From contig NZ_JAKNQQ010000002.1 in assembly GCF_022662475.1 (NCBI RefSeq), positions 310,001 to 374,000 on the forward strand: a DNA stretch of 64,000 nt, in the 5' to 3' direction. Made by a program: the position numbers and the translations under genes. Below are positions 43,488-51,881 of this stretch, one piece after another. The notes beneath the pieces are model-generated. The model did not search any database, was not told the DNA's origin, and saw only the letters and a program-made list of their open reading frames with translations. How positions within the stretch are numbered: position 1 is the stretch's first letter; each line of letters begins with the position of its first letter. Origin of the DNA: Sphingomonas sp. TREG-RG-20F-R18-01. Its GTDB lineage: Bacteria > Pseudomonadota > Alphaproteobacteria > Sphingomonadales > Sphingomonadaceae.

Positions 43488-45308
43488 TTACGCGATCGGC
43501 GTCCCCGCAAGCTGCGCCCGCGCGCGTTCCTCGCTCAGCCGCTCGAGGATCGTCAGCGGGACCGGGCCGTCGCGCAGCACTTCGTGGAACTGCTTCTGGT
43601 CGAACTTCGCCCCCAGGATCTTCTGCGCCGTGTCGCGCGCCCGCATCCAGCTGAGATGCCCGAGCTTGTAGCTGCACGCCTGCCCCGGCATCGCGCAATA
43701 GCGCTCGATCTCGCTTTGCGAACGCCCGCGCGTAAAGCCGACGACCTCGACGAAATAGTCGGTCGCCTTGTCGCGGCTCCAGCCCTTGGAATGGATCCCG
43801 GTGTCGACCACCAGCCGCGCCGCGCGGAACAGGAACGACTGGATATAGCCCGCGCGCTCGATCGGCGTCGCATAGCCCCCCAGCGGTTCGGCGAGCTGCT
43901 CGGCATAATGCGCCCAGCCCTCACCGTATGCGCTGAAGAAGCCCAATTTGCGCAGCACCGGCATGTCGAGCGCCGCGACGAGGCTGAGCTGGAGATGATG
44001 CCCCGGCACGCCCTCGTGATAGCTCAGCGACGGCAGCGTGTATTTCGGCCAGTTCTCGATGTTCTTCAGGTTGATGAAGTAGATCGCCGGACGCGAGCCA
44101 TCGAGCGCGGCGCGCTTGTAATAGCCGTTGGGCGCGCCGTCCTGGATCTCGACCGGGACGGCACGGATATCGAGCGGCGCGGACGGCGGGTTGAGGAACG
44201 CCTGCCCGAGCTTCGCCTGCATCGCCGCGACCCCGGTGTTGAGCCCCGCGATCAGCTCGGCGCGACCGGCGGGCGTATCGGGATAGAGCTGTTCGGGCCG
44301 CTGGTTGAGCGCGGTCAGCCGCGCGCCGGTCGAGCCTTGCGTCAGCCCCTGCGTCTTGAGCAGCGCATCGAGCTGTGCGCTGAGGTCGGCGACCTGGTCG
44401 AGCCCGATCTTGTGGACCTCGTCGGGGGTGAAGCTGGTCGTCGTCGCGGCGGCGAGCGCGGCGGCGTAGATCTCGCTCCCGCGCGGGAGCGGGGCGATCC
44501 CGGCGGTGCTGCGCGCGCCCGCGCGAAGCGTCTTGACCAGCGCGATCTGGCGATCGAGCGCGGGATAGACCTTGTCGTTCAGGCTCGCCGCCGCGCGCTT
44601 GTCCCAGTCGCCGGACAGGCCGCGCGCCTTGGTGCGGGTCGCGACCGACGAGACGATCGAGCTGTCGGCGGCGGCGGGCGCACGCAGCTTGGCGAGCTGC
44701 CCGAGCGTCAGGTCGAGCAGGAAATCGGGCGCGACCATCCCGCGCGCGGCTTCGCTCCGCTGCAGTGCGCTGTCCTGGTCGAGCGCGGTCGCGAACGCAT
44801 CGACTCGCGCGCAATAGGCGTCGGCATCGGCGGCGGTAACGATCGTGTGCGTGCTGTTGAGAAAATCGGGAACGTCGAAATAGGCACCGGACTGCTGCGA
44901 CAGCACATAGGGCCGGTTCGGCGAACCGAGCCCGAACTTCTCCGGCCCGACGGCGCGTTGGGTCAGCGAATAGAGCACGACCTCGCGGTTGAGCTTGCCG
45001 CTGCGCGACAGGCCGGCGACCGGCACCGCCTGCACCGCGGCGATCGCCTTGCGGGTGCAGGCAAGCGCTGCGGCGCGCGCGGCGGGGGTGCGTTCGTCGA
45101 GGCGGCTTTTCAACGCGGCGTTGGCGCCTTTGTCGAGCCCCAGGCTGCTCGCCTGTTCAGGCGATTCCTGGACGTTCTGCTCGAAGATCGTCTGGAAGGT
45201 CGCGTTGAGCGTGGCGTCGCCCGCGGGCACGGCGGCGGCGGCGACCCGGGGGACGAGCGCGATGGCGGTAGCGGCGCTGCCTGCGCCAAGAAATGTACGG
45301 CGTTGCAA
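43488..45308 (-). CDS. DUF885 family protein with Tat signal
   Basis: A 606-residue exported protein. The TTG start at 45308 gives LQRRTFLGAGSAATAIALVP, a twin-arginine signal peptide ending VAAAA. The DUF885 core includes LPSLSYHEGVPGHHLQLSL, whose H-E-x3-G-H-H pattern suggests a metallopeptidase-type site, then FFSAYGEGWAHYAEQLAEPL and RAARLVVDTGIHSKGWSRDK. Members are presumed periplasmic zinc hydrolases. The open frame continues upstream of the TTG without family similarity. The C-terminal codons (RARAQLAGTPIA) recur, diverged, in the adjacent repeat array. The 302 bp upstream (45309-45610) hold only a half copy of a family E repeat at 45396-45424. Confidence 0.88.
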   Translation of the reverse strand: MQRRTFLGAGSAATAIALVPRVAAAAVPAGDATLNATFQTIFEQNVQESPEQASSLGLDKGANAALKSRLDERTPAARAAALACTRKAIAAVQAVPVAGLSRSGKLNREVVLYSLTQRAVGPEKFGLGSPNRPYVLSQQSGAYFDVPDFLNSTHTIVTAADADAYCARVDAFATALDQDSALQRSEAARGMVAPDFLLDLTLGQLAKLRAPAAADSSIVSSVATRTKARGLSGDWDKRAAASLNDKVYPALDRQIALVKTLRAGARSTAGIAPLPRGSEIYAAALAAATTTSFTPDEVHKIGLDQVADLSAQLDALLKTQGLTQGSTGARLTALNQRPEQLYPDTPAGRAELIAGLNTGVAAMQAKLGQAFLNPPSAPLDIRAVPVEIQDGAPNGYYKRAALDGSRPAIYFINLKNIENWPKYTLPSLSYHEGVPGHHLQLSLVAALDMPVLRKLGFFSAYGEGWAHYAEQLAEPLGGYATPIERAGYIQSFLFRAARLVVDTGIHSKGWSRDKATDYFVEVVGFTRGRSQSEIERYCAMPGQACSYKLGHLSWMRARDTAQKILGAKFDQKQFHEVLRDGPVPLTILERLSEERARAQLAGTPIA

Positions 45309-45610
45309 GGGGTAAGTCCTTCCGGTGACGATCTCTGACGGGATCGTACCAGCGTCGACCGGATCGACAAGACGCCCCCTGCAGCAAATCTTCCGGTTCT
45401 CCTGCGGAGGCAGGCGTCCAGAGTCGCGCGCACTCCAGGGCCGACTCCGCCCAATGGTCATATGGCGCGTCGGCGCGAGGTACCGACGACGGTACAACCC
45501 GGGCGGCAGCTTTCCGGATTGACGCAGTGCAGCATAAAACCTACCTGCCCGCGCTCTTACGCTAAGCCCGTTCCGGCGCAGCCTTGCTCAGCGCTGGAGG
45601 CGCCGCGATC

Positions 45611-46894
45611 ATGACCACGACCTTCACCGATCTCGCCTTGTCCCCGCTGATCCTCCAGGCGCTGGCCGAGGAAGGCTATGCCACCCCGACCCCGATCCAG
45701 GCGCAGTCGATCCCGCTGCTGCTCGAAGGGCGCGACATGCTCGGCATGGCGCAGACCGGCACCGGCAAGACCGCCGCCTTCGCGCTCCCGCTGCTCCACC
45801 GCCTCGCCGCTTACCCCCGCCCCGCCCCCAAGGGCGGCGCGCGCATCCTGATCCTCGCACCGACGCGCGAGCTCGTGTCGCAGATCGCCGCGGGCTTCGA
45901 GAGCTTCGGGCGCCACCTGTCGCTCAAAGTCACCACCATCTTCGGCGGCGTCAGCCAGTTCCATCAGGTCGCGGCGCTCGACGCCGGTGTCGACATCCTC
46001 GTCGCCGCCCCCGGACGCCTGCTCGACCTCGTCGACCAGGGGCTGTGCGACCTCTCCGCGCTCGAGGCGCTGGTGCTCGACGAGGCGGACCAGATGCTCG
46101 ACATGGGCTTCGCCAAGCCGATCGAGCGCCTTGTCGCGACACTCCCGAAGGACCGCCACACGCTGCTGTTCTCCGCGACGATGCCCAAGGCGATCGCCGC
46201 GCTCGCCGAGAGCCTGCTGACCGACCCCGCCAGCGTCGAGATCGCGCCGCCCTCCACCACGGTCGACCGGATCGCGCAGTCGGTGATGTTCCTCGACGCC
46301 GCGAACAAGAAGACCGCGCTGCTCGAACTGCTGCGGACCCCCGACATCGGCCAGGCGGTCGTCTTCACGCTCCAGAAGAACATCGCCAACGAAGTCTGCG
46401 CGTTCATCACCGAGGCGGGGATCACCGCCGAGGCGCTCCACGGCAACAAGTCACAGGGCCAGCGCGAGCGCGCACTCGATGCGTTCCGCGCGGGCACGGT
46501 GCAGGTGCTGGTCGCGACCGACATCGCCGCGCGCGGGATCGACGTCGACACGGTGACGCATGTGTTCAACCACGATCTGCCGAGCCTGCCCGAAAGCTAT
46601 GTCCACCGCATCGGCCGCACCGGGCGCGCCGGGCGCAGCGGCTTCGCGATCACGCTGTGCGATGCCGAGCAGCGCGCCTGGCTGCATGACGTCGAACGCG
46701 AGATCGGGCGCACGCTGGACGTCCACGACGACCACGCCTGGCATTGCGAAGTCGCGCGCCACTCGACCAAGCGCGCGCCGGTGCTCGGCGGTGGCCCGGT
46801 CAAGCAGGTCAAGCCCGCGAAGGCACCGCGCGAACGCAAGGTCTGGACCGAGGAAGAAAAGCTCGCCGCGCGCATGGCGGCCCGCGCCGCCTGA
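45611..46894 (+). CDS. DEAD-box ATP-dependent RNA helicase (RhlE-like)
   Basis: A 427-residue helicase. Q motif region FTDLALSPLILQALAEEGYA, Walker A AQTGTGKT at 47-54, PTRELVSQ, VLDEADQMLDMGF, FSATMP, and C-terminal VATDIAARGIDV with HRIGRTGRAGR are all present. A short basic tail (KQVKPAKAPRERKVW) probably aids RNA binding. GGAGG lies 10 bases before the ATG. Such proteins unwind RNA in ribosome assembly or decay. Confidence 0.95.
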   Translation: MTTTFTDLALSPLILQALAEEGYATPTPIQAQSIPLLLEGRDMLGMAQTGTGKTAAFALPLLHRLAAYPRPAPKGGARILILAPTRELVSQIAAGFESFGRHLSLKVTTIFGGVSQFHQVAALDAGVDILVAAPGRLLDLVDQGLCDLSALEALVLDEADQMLDMGFAKPIERLVATLPKDRHTLLFSATMPKAIAALAESLLTDPASVEIAPPSTTVDRIAQSVMFLDAANKKTALLELLRTPDIGQAVVFTLQKNIANEVCAFITEAGITAEALHGNKSQGQRERALDAFRAGTVQVLVATDIAARGIDVDTVTHVFNHDLPSLPESYVHRIGRTGRAGRSGFAITLCDAEQRAWLHDVEREIGRTLDVHDDHAWHCEVARHSTKRAPVLGGGPVKQVKPAKAPRERKVWTEEEKLAARMAARAA

Positions 46895-46957
46895 GCGGAG
46901 CGCATCACAAGCGCGTGACGGGCGTCGCGCGACTTGTTCTTCTTATGTCGGACCGCC

Positions 46958-47071
46958 GTCACCCCGGCGCAGGCCGGGGCCGCCAAATAAGCGCGCAAAA
47001 CCGGTGATACCGCACCCAGCCGTCTCGCCGCGCCCGGGTAACACCACGGCCCCGGCCTTCGCCGGGGTGAC
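46958..47071. repeat. Family B palindromic repeat
   Basis: 114 bp from GTCACCCCGGCGCAGGCC to CTTCGCCGGGGTGAC; its inner sequence (CGATACCGCACC-like, CGCCGCGC) resembles the copy at 34166. Lies between convergent DEAD-box and relA/spoT stops. Confidence 0.9.
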
Positions 47072-47098
47072 GGATGGGGGATCGAGCGACGTTCGCCA

Positions 47099-47195
47099 AG
47101 GTCTCGCGAAGGCCGGGGCCGCCAGGTTGGTCACGCGCGCGAAGACCATGCGGAGCGCTCCTACGGCGTGACGGCCCCGGCCTGCGCCGGGCCGA
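47099..47195. repeat. Degenerate second family B repeat
   Basis: Left side AGGTCTCGCGAAGGCCGGGG and right side CGGCCCCGGCCTGCGCCGGG lie 28 bp beyond the previous copy. A similar GAGGTCTCGCCTCCGCGGGG remnant follows the copy at 58207, suggesting composite elements. Ends just before the relA/spoT stop. Confidence 0.65.
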
Positions 47196-47205
47196 CCGCG
47201 CAATC

Positions 47206-49302
47206 CTAGACCCGCGCCACCCCGTTGACCGCATCCGCCGCGCGCAACGCGCCGATCACGCGCATCAGGTGATGCACATCGTGGACTTCCACGTCGATCG
47301 TGTTGGTGTGGAAACCGGTATCGCGATTGTCGAGCCGCAGGTTGACGATGTTCGCCTTCTGCGCGCCGATGATCGTGGCGATCGTGCCCAGCGCGCCGGG
47401 TTCGTTCTTGACCTCGACCGAGATCCGCCCGGTCGCACCTTCGGTCTTGTCACCCCAGGACAGGTCGACCCAGTCGGCGTCGTCGGCATCCCCCAGCACG
47501 TCGCAGTCGATCGCATGGACCTCGATCCCCGCATCCGGGCGGCGCAGCCCGACGATCCGGTCGCCCGGGACCGGGTGACAGCATTCGGCCAGGTCGAACG
47601 CCACGCCCGCGGTCAGCCCGCGGATCGAGATCGCGTTCGATTGCGGCGGCAGGTCGCGCATCGCCTCGGTCCCCGCCGATCCTGGCATCAGCGCTTCCAT
47701 CACCGCCGCATCGGGAATCCGCCGCCGCGCGATCGCCTCGAGCAAGGCCGCCTCGTCGGGCACCTTCAGCCGCTGCAACGCCATCGCCTGCGCTTCGCCC
47801 GACAGCGGCGCGGGCAGGCGCGAGACGAGCTCGTCGTACATCTTGCGCCCGAGCGCCTGGGTCTCGATCCGCTCCTTGTGGCGCAGATGCCGGCGGATCG
47901 CCGCGCGCGCCTTGCCGGTGATCGCGAAGTTCAGCCAGTTGGGTTGCGGCTCCTGCGCCTTGGATCGCAGGATCTGGACCTGATCGCCATTTTCGATCGT
48001 GGTGCGCAGCGGGACGACGCGCCCGTTGACCTTGGCACCGACCGCCTGGTCGCCGAGATCGGTATGGACCGCATAGGCGAAATCGATCGGCGTGGCGCCC
48101 TTGGGGAGCTGTTGCAGCTCGCCCTTCGGGGTGAAGGCGAAGATCCGGTCCTGGTACATCGCCATGCGCGTGTGTTCGAGCAGCTCCTCGGGGCTCTCGG
48201 CATTGTCGAGGATCTCGACCAGGTCGCTGATCCAGCTGTGCTGGGTGTCGGGGCGAACCTTGTCCTGCTTGTACGCCCAGTGCGCGGCGAGCCCGAGTTC
48301 CGCTTCCTCGTGCATCTCGCGGGTGCGGATCTGGATTTCGACACGGGTATTGTCGGCGTGGATGATCGTGGTGTGGAGCGAGCGATAGCCGTTGCGCTTG
48401 GGGGTGGAGATATAATCCTTGAACCGCCCCGGCACCATCGGCCAGCGCCGGTGGATGACGCCGAGCGCCTCGTAGCACGCCTCCTCGCTCGGCACGATCG
48501 CGCGGAACGCCATGATGTCGCTCAATTGCTCGAAGCTGATGTGCCGTTCGGCCATCTTCTTCCAGATCGAATAGGGGTGTTTCTCGCGGCCCGAAATCTC
48601 CGCTTCCAGCCCGTGGCGGGACAGCAGCAGTTTGAGCCCGGATCCGATCTTGGTGATCCGGTCGCCGCCGCCTTCCTTCAGCTGGGCAAGGCGGATCGTG
48701 ATCGATTCATACGCTTCGGGCTCGAGCTGCGCGAAGGCGAGCGTCTGCATCTCCTTCATGAACTCGTACATGCCGATCCGCTCGGCGAGCGGGGCGTAGA
48801 TATCCATCGTCTCGCGCGCGATGCGTTTGCGCTTGTCGGGGTTCTTGATGAAATGCAGCGTGCGCATGTTGTGCAGCCGGTCGGCGAGCTTGACCAGCAG
48901 CACGCGGATGTCGTCCGACATCGCGAGCAGGAATTTGCGCAAATTCTCGGCGGCGCGCTCGTTTTCGGTCTGCGCCTCGATCTTCGACAATTTGGTGACG
49001 CCATCGACGAGTCGCGCGACGTTCGCCCCGAACAGCCGGGTGATCTCCTCGGGCGTTGCGACCGTATCCTCGATCGTGTCGTGCAGGATCGCGGTGGCGA
49101 TCGTCTCGTCATCGAGATGGAGATCGGTCAGAATCCCCGCGACTTCGATCGGATGGCTGAAATAGGGGTCGCCATTGGCCCGCTTCTGGCTGCCATGTGC
49201 CTGCATCGAGAAGACATAGGCGCGGTTGAGCAGGGCTTCGTTTGCCGTGGGATCGTAGTCCAGGACCCGATCGACAAGTTCATACTGACGCAACATCCGC
49301 AT
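47206..49302 (-). CDS. spoT: Bifunctional (p)ppGpp synthetase/hydrolase (RelA/SpoT, RSH)
   Basis: A 698-residue long RSH enzyme. The hydrolase HD domain is intact: YFSHPIEVAGILTDL, AILHDTIEDTVAT and VKLADRLHNMRTL; the synthetase domain has EISGREKHPYSIWKKM and STPKRNGYRSLHTTI; a TGS domain follows (FTPKGELQQLPKGATPIDF) and a C-terminal ACT-type domain ends it. The single alphaproteobacterial RSH normally does both reactions; both active sites look complete. Start ATG 49302 preferred; TTG 49305 and ATG 49296 are possible. Confidence 0.95.
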   Translation of the reverse strand: MRMLRQYELVDRVLDYDPTANEALLNRAYVFSMQAHGSQKRANGDPYFSHPIEVAGILTDLHLDDETIATAILHDTIEDTVATPEEITRLFGANVARLVDGVTKLSKIEAQTENERAAENLRKFLLAMSDDIRVLLVKLADRLHNMRTLHFIKNPDKRKRIARETMDIYAPLAERIGMYEFMKEMQTLAFAQLEPEAYESITIRLAQLKEGGGDRITKIGSGLKLLLSRHGLEAEISGREKHPYSIWKKMAERHISFEQLSDIMAFRAIVPSEEACYEALGVIHRRWPMVPGRFKDYISTPKRNGYRSLHTTIIHADNTRVEIQIRTREMHEEAELGLAAHWAYKQDKVRPDTQHSWISDLVEILDNAESPEELLEHTRMAMYQDRIFAFTPKGELQQLPKGATPIDFAYAVHTDLGDQAVGAKVNGRVVPLRTTIENGDQVQILRSKAQEPQPNWLNFAITGKARAAIRRHLRHKERIETQALGRKMYDELVSRLPAPLSGEAQAMALQRLKVPDEAALLEAIARRRIPDAAVMEALMPGSAGTEAMRDLPPQSNAISIRGLTAGVAFDLAECCHPVPGDRIVGLRRPDAGIEVHAIDCDVLGDADDADWVDLSWGDKTEGATGRISVEVKNEPGALGTIATIIGAQKANIVNLRLDNRDTGFHTNTIDVEVHDVHHLMRVIGALRAADAVNGVARV

Positions 49303-49353
49303 CAAGATGGCGTCGCGATGGCTTGATTTGCAACCTGTTTGCGCAACAAACCG

Positions 49354-49389
49354 AAAAAACCCCTCCCGCGCGCGCGGCGCGGAAGGGGG
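49354..49389 (-). terminator. Rho-independent terminator after the CC_3452-like gene
   Basis: On the minus strand CCCCTTCCGCGC pairs with GCGCGGGAGGGG (one G-U) followed by TTTTTT. It lies between the stop of the gene at 49451 and the start of relA/spoT, insulating the two. Confidence 0.85.
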
Positions 49390-49450
49390 TAAAGGTCCTC
49401 GCGAGGAGGATCCGCGGGATCGGAAATCGCCAGCGCCTTGCTTCCCGCCC

Positions 49451-49768
49451 TTATTTGGCGTGCGCGTTGCACTTGGTCAGGGCCGCGTCGTCGAACACCT
49501 TGCCGCCGGCGCTGAAGGCGGAAAGCTTGCCCGCGTGCTGGACGATCATCTCGCACATGATGTTCTCGCGCTGCGGCCCTTTGCTGGCGGTGAACGCGGT
49601 ATCGCGCCACTTCCACACGGTGCCGCTGGTGATCAGCATTTGTTGTGCAGGTGCAGCAGCCGGCGTTGCGACATAATAGGGACCGGCATCGGCGGCATGG
49701 CCGACGACCGGGGTCAACAGGAGGGCAGTCGCCAGGAATGGCGCCGCGGCACGAAAGGTCGAGGACAT
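49451..49768 (-). CDS. Small secreted protein, CC_3452-like family
   Basis: A 105-residue precursor with a Sec signal peptide (APFLATALLLTPVVGHA, cleaved before ADAGP). The mature part has PYYVATPAAAPAQQMLITSG, two cysteines (IMCEMIVQHAGKL and ALTKCNAHAK) that may form a disulfide, and the ENIMCE...KLSAFSAGG pattern I associate with the CC_3452 family of sphingomonads and caulobacters. Function unknown. The start at 49768 is chosen because it begins the signal peptide. Divergent from the HxlR gene. Confidence 0.72.
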   Translation of the reverse strand: MSSTFRAAAPFLATALLLTPVVGHAADAGPYYVATPAAAPAQQMLITSGTVWKWRDTAFTASKGPQRENIMCEMIVQHAGKLSAFSAGGKVFDDAALTKCNAHAK

Positions 49769-49897
49769 CGGAACGACTCCAGAGATATGTTTGCAATGCA
49801 GCAATTAGCAAAGTAGGTTGCGACTTGCAACTGAAACTTGCGGTGTTGGTGGCGTGCCGTTTCCCTGCCGTGCAAAAATGCGATACGATGAGGAATC

Positions 49898-50407
49898 ATG
49901 GACGAAAAACTCCGCGAACCGCTGCGCGAACAACTGGTCAACTGCAGCCTGCCCGCCGCGCTCGAGGCGATGGGCGAGCGCTGGAGCTTCATGATCCTGC
50001 GCGCCGCGTTCAACGGCCTCCATCATTTTGAGGAATTCCAGTCCGAACTGGGGATCGCGCGCAATATCCTCGCCAACCGGCTGGGGCGGCTGGTCGAGCA
50101 CGGTATCCTGACGCGCGACGCGATGATCAAGGACCGGCGCAAGATCCATTACCAGCTGACCGAAAAGGGCGCCGCGCTGTTGCCGACGATGCTCGCGCTG
50201 CGCCAGTGGGGCGAGCGGTGGGAGACGGGATTCCGCGCGTCGCCGGTGCTGGTCGATGCGCGCGATCGCCGCCCGATCGGCCCGATCGAGGTGCGATCGT
50301 GGGACGGGCGCACGCTGACCAAGCACGACCTGTTGTGGGCCCTGCCGGAGGACGTCAATTATGCGGAGCCGGAAGGGATCGAAGCGACCGCCCGTGCGGC
50401 CGAATAG
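49898..50407 (+). CDS. HxlR family winged-helix transcriptional regulator
   Basis: A 169-residue regulator with the HxlR core CSLPAALEAMGERWSFMILR and LGIARNILANRLGRLVEHGI then RRKIHYQLTEKGAALLPTM. The cysteine just before the helix-turn-helix (Cys18) is the position that senses thiol-reactive compounds in several family members. Targets unknown; the divergent neighbour is the CC_3452-like gene, and the ccm genes start about 60 bp downstream. Confidence 0.9.
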   Translation: MDEKLREPLREQLVNCSLPAALEAMGERWSFMILRAAFNGLHHFEEFQSELGIARNILANRLGRLVEHGILTRDAMIKDRRKIHYQLTEKGAALLPTMLALRQWGERWETGFRASPVLVDARDRRPIGPIEVRSWDGRTLTKHDLLWALPEDVNYAEPEGIEATARAAE

Positions 50408-50466
50408 CGTGCGCGGGCCCGCGATGCCTTATGGATTCGCGCGGCGATCTTGCGTATCCCTGTCGC

Positions 50467-51216
50467 GTGCCTAGCCTTCACGCCCTTGCGAACCCCGCGC
50501 GCTTCCTCGCGCTCGCACGGCCGTTGACGCCGGTGCTGTTCTGGGCGGGGGTCGCGCTGATCCTGTTCGGCGGCTGGGCCGGGCTGACCCAGACCCCGCC
50601 CGATTATTTGCAGAAAGACAGCGTCCGCATCCTCTACATCCATGTCCCGACCGCCTGGCTCGGCATGGGGGGGTGGAGCGGTATCGCGTTGTCTTCGTTG
50701 ATCTTTTTGGTCTGGCGCCATCCGCTGGCGATGATCGCGGCACGCGCGATCGCGCTGCCAGGTGCAACCTTCGCTGCCTTGTGCCTGGCAACCGGATCGA
50801 TCTGGGGGCGCCCGACCTGGGGCACGTGGTGGCAATGGGACGGGCGGCTGACTTCGATGCTGCTGCTGTTCTTCGTCTATCTGGGCTTCCTCGCGCTGGT
50901 CCGCGCGGAGGATGAGCGCGCCGGGTTCGGCGGCGGCGGGCGGATCGCGGCGCTGTACGGCGTGGCGGGATCGGTGCTGCTGCCGATCATCCGCTATTCG
51001 GTGGTGTGGTGGAACACGCTGCACCAGGGGCAGAGCATCGGCCTGACCAAGTCGACGATCGCCCCCGCGATCCTGTGGCCCTTGTGGTTCACGCTCGGCG
51101 GTTTCACGCTGTTCTTCGCGGGCATCGTGCTGATGCGGATGCGCACGATCCTCGCGCGGACCAAGGCGGAGGCGCGATTGCGCCGGCGCGCGCATCATGT
51201 CGAGGTGCCGGCATGA
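50467..51216 (+). CDS. ccmC: Heme exporter/heme handling protein CcmC
   Basis: Loads heme onto CcmE in System I cytochrome c maturation. A 249-residue protein with six helices and the tryptophan-rich WWD-type motif ATGSIWGRPTWGTWWQWDGR, plus SVVWWNTLHQGQS with its histidine. GTG 50467 (MPSLHALANPARF after initiation) is preferred because it aligns with the family; an in-frame ATG at 50431 would add 12 residues and neither has a clear ribosome site. ccmA and ccmB are not upstream. Confidence 0.92.
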   Translation: MPSLHALANPARFLALARPLTPVLFWAGVALILFGGWAGLTQTPPDYLQKDSVRILYIHVPTAWLGMGGWSGIALSSLIFLVWRHPLAMIAARAIALPGATFAALCLATGSIWGRPTWGTWWQWDGRLTSMLLLFFVYLGFLALVRAEDERAGFGGGGRIAALYGVAGSVLLPIIRYSVVWWNTLHQGQSIGLTKSTIAPAILWPLWFTLGGFTLFFAGIVLMRMRTILARTKAEARLRRRAHHVEVPA

Positions 51217-51317
51217 GCCACTGGCCCTTCATCATCGCCGCTTATGCGCTGACCGCAGCCGGATCGGTCGCGCTGGCGGCGTGGAGCTATCTCGCGATGC
51301 GGAGGGCGGAGAAATGA
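51213..51317 (+). CDS. ccmD: Heme exporter protein D (CcmD)
   Basis: A 34-residue single-helix protein, MSHWPFIIAAYALTAAGSVA and so on, ending with the basic stretch MRRAEK. Size, Trp-Pro N-terminus and position between ccmC and ccmE identify it. CcmD stabilises the CcmC-heme-CcmE complex. Overlaps both neighbours by 4 bp. Confidence 0.85.
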   Translation: MSHWPFIIAAYALTAAGSVALAAWSYLAMRRAEK

Positions 51318-51748
51318 AGGCCAAGCACCAGCGCCTGACGCTCGCCGCGCTCGCGGTGGCGGCGGTCGGCGGGTCGAGCGCGCTGGCGCTGTCGGCGCTC
51401 AAGGACCAGGCGGCGTTCTTCTACGCGCCGGGCGACGTGAAAAAGGACGGCCTGCCGCTCGGCCGCGCCGTGCGGCTCGGCGGGATGGTCGCGGGCGGGT
51501 CGCTCCACAAGCGCGCGGACGGCGTGACGATGCAGTTCGTCGTGACCGACGGGGTCGCGCGCGTGCCGGTCGCGTTCCGCGGGATTGCGCCCGATCTGTT
51601 CAAGGAAAATTCGGGCGTGGTGGCGGAGGGGCAGTTCAACCCCGATGGCAGCTTCACCGCGAGCAACCTGCTGGCGAAGCACGACGAGAAATACATGCCC
51701 CCCGAAATGGCGGGCAAGATGCACGAAACGAAGACGCTCGTGCAATGA
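51314..51748 (+). CDS. ccmE: Heme chaperone CcmE
   Basis: A 144-residue periplasmic heme chaperone with an N-terminal signal anchor (LTLAALAVAAVGGSSALAL). The heme-attachment histidine lies in LLAKHDEKYMPPEM (His123, with Tyr127 as axial ligand). Delivers heme to CcmF/CcmH. Uncharacteristically, ccmF does not follow directly: 133 bp containing a family E repeat separate them. Confidence 0.95.
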   Translation: MKAKHQRLTLAALAVAAVGGSSALALSALKDQAAFFYAPGDVKKDGLPLGRAVRLGGMVAGGSLHKRADGVTMQFVVTDGVARVPVAFRGIAPDLFKENSGVVAEGQFNPDGSFTASNLLAKHDEKYMPPEMAGKMHETKTLVQ

Positions 51749-51787
51749 GGGTTGGTTTGACGGTTGCCTTGCCTGCTCTCCCGCCGT

Positions 51788-51874
51788 GTTCCTGCCCAGG
51801 CAGGAACCCGGGGGTTCCGTGTGCCAACCGCTGTTTCCCGGCTTGGCTCTGGGCTCCTGCCTTCGCAGGAGAAC
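51788..51874. repeat. Family E palindromic repeat between ccmE and ccmF
   Basis: Left part GTTCCTGCCCAGGCAGGAAC, right part GGGCTCCTGCCTTCGCAGGA then GAAC; 87 bp. It interrupts an otherwise tightly overlapping operon. Its right edge contributes AGGAGA 9 bases before the ccmF ATG, so the element may supply part of the ribosome binding region. Confidence 0.78.
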
Positions 51875-51881
51875 AGGAGGC

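Noticed and set aside
42499..43698. Several long open frames with repeated PRRRPGPS/GPGLRRG peptides
   Set aside because: They are translations of the 211-bp array; unit length is not a multiple of three and no ribosome sites are present.
47099..47195. tRNA-like fold in the GC-rich hairpins
   Set aside because: The stems belong to palindromic repeats; no T-loop or anticodon arm pattern is present here or in other gaps.
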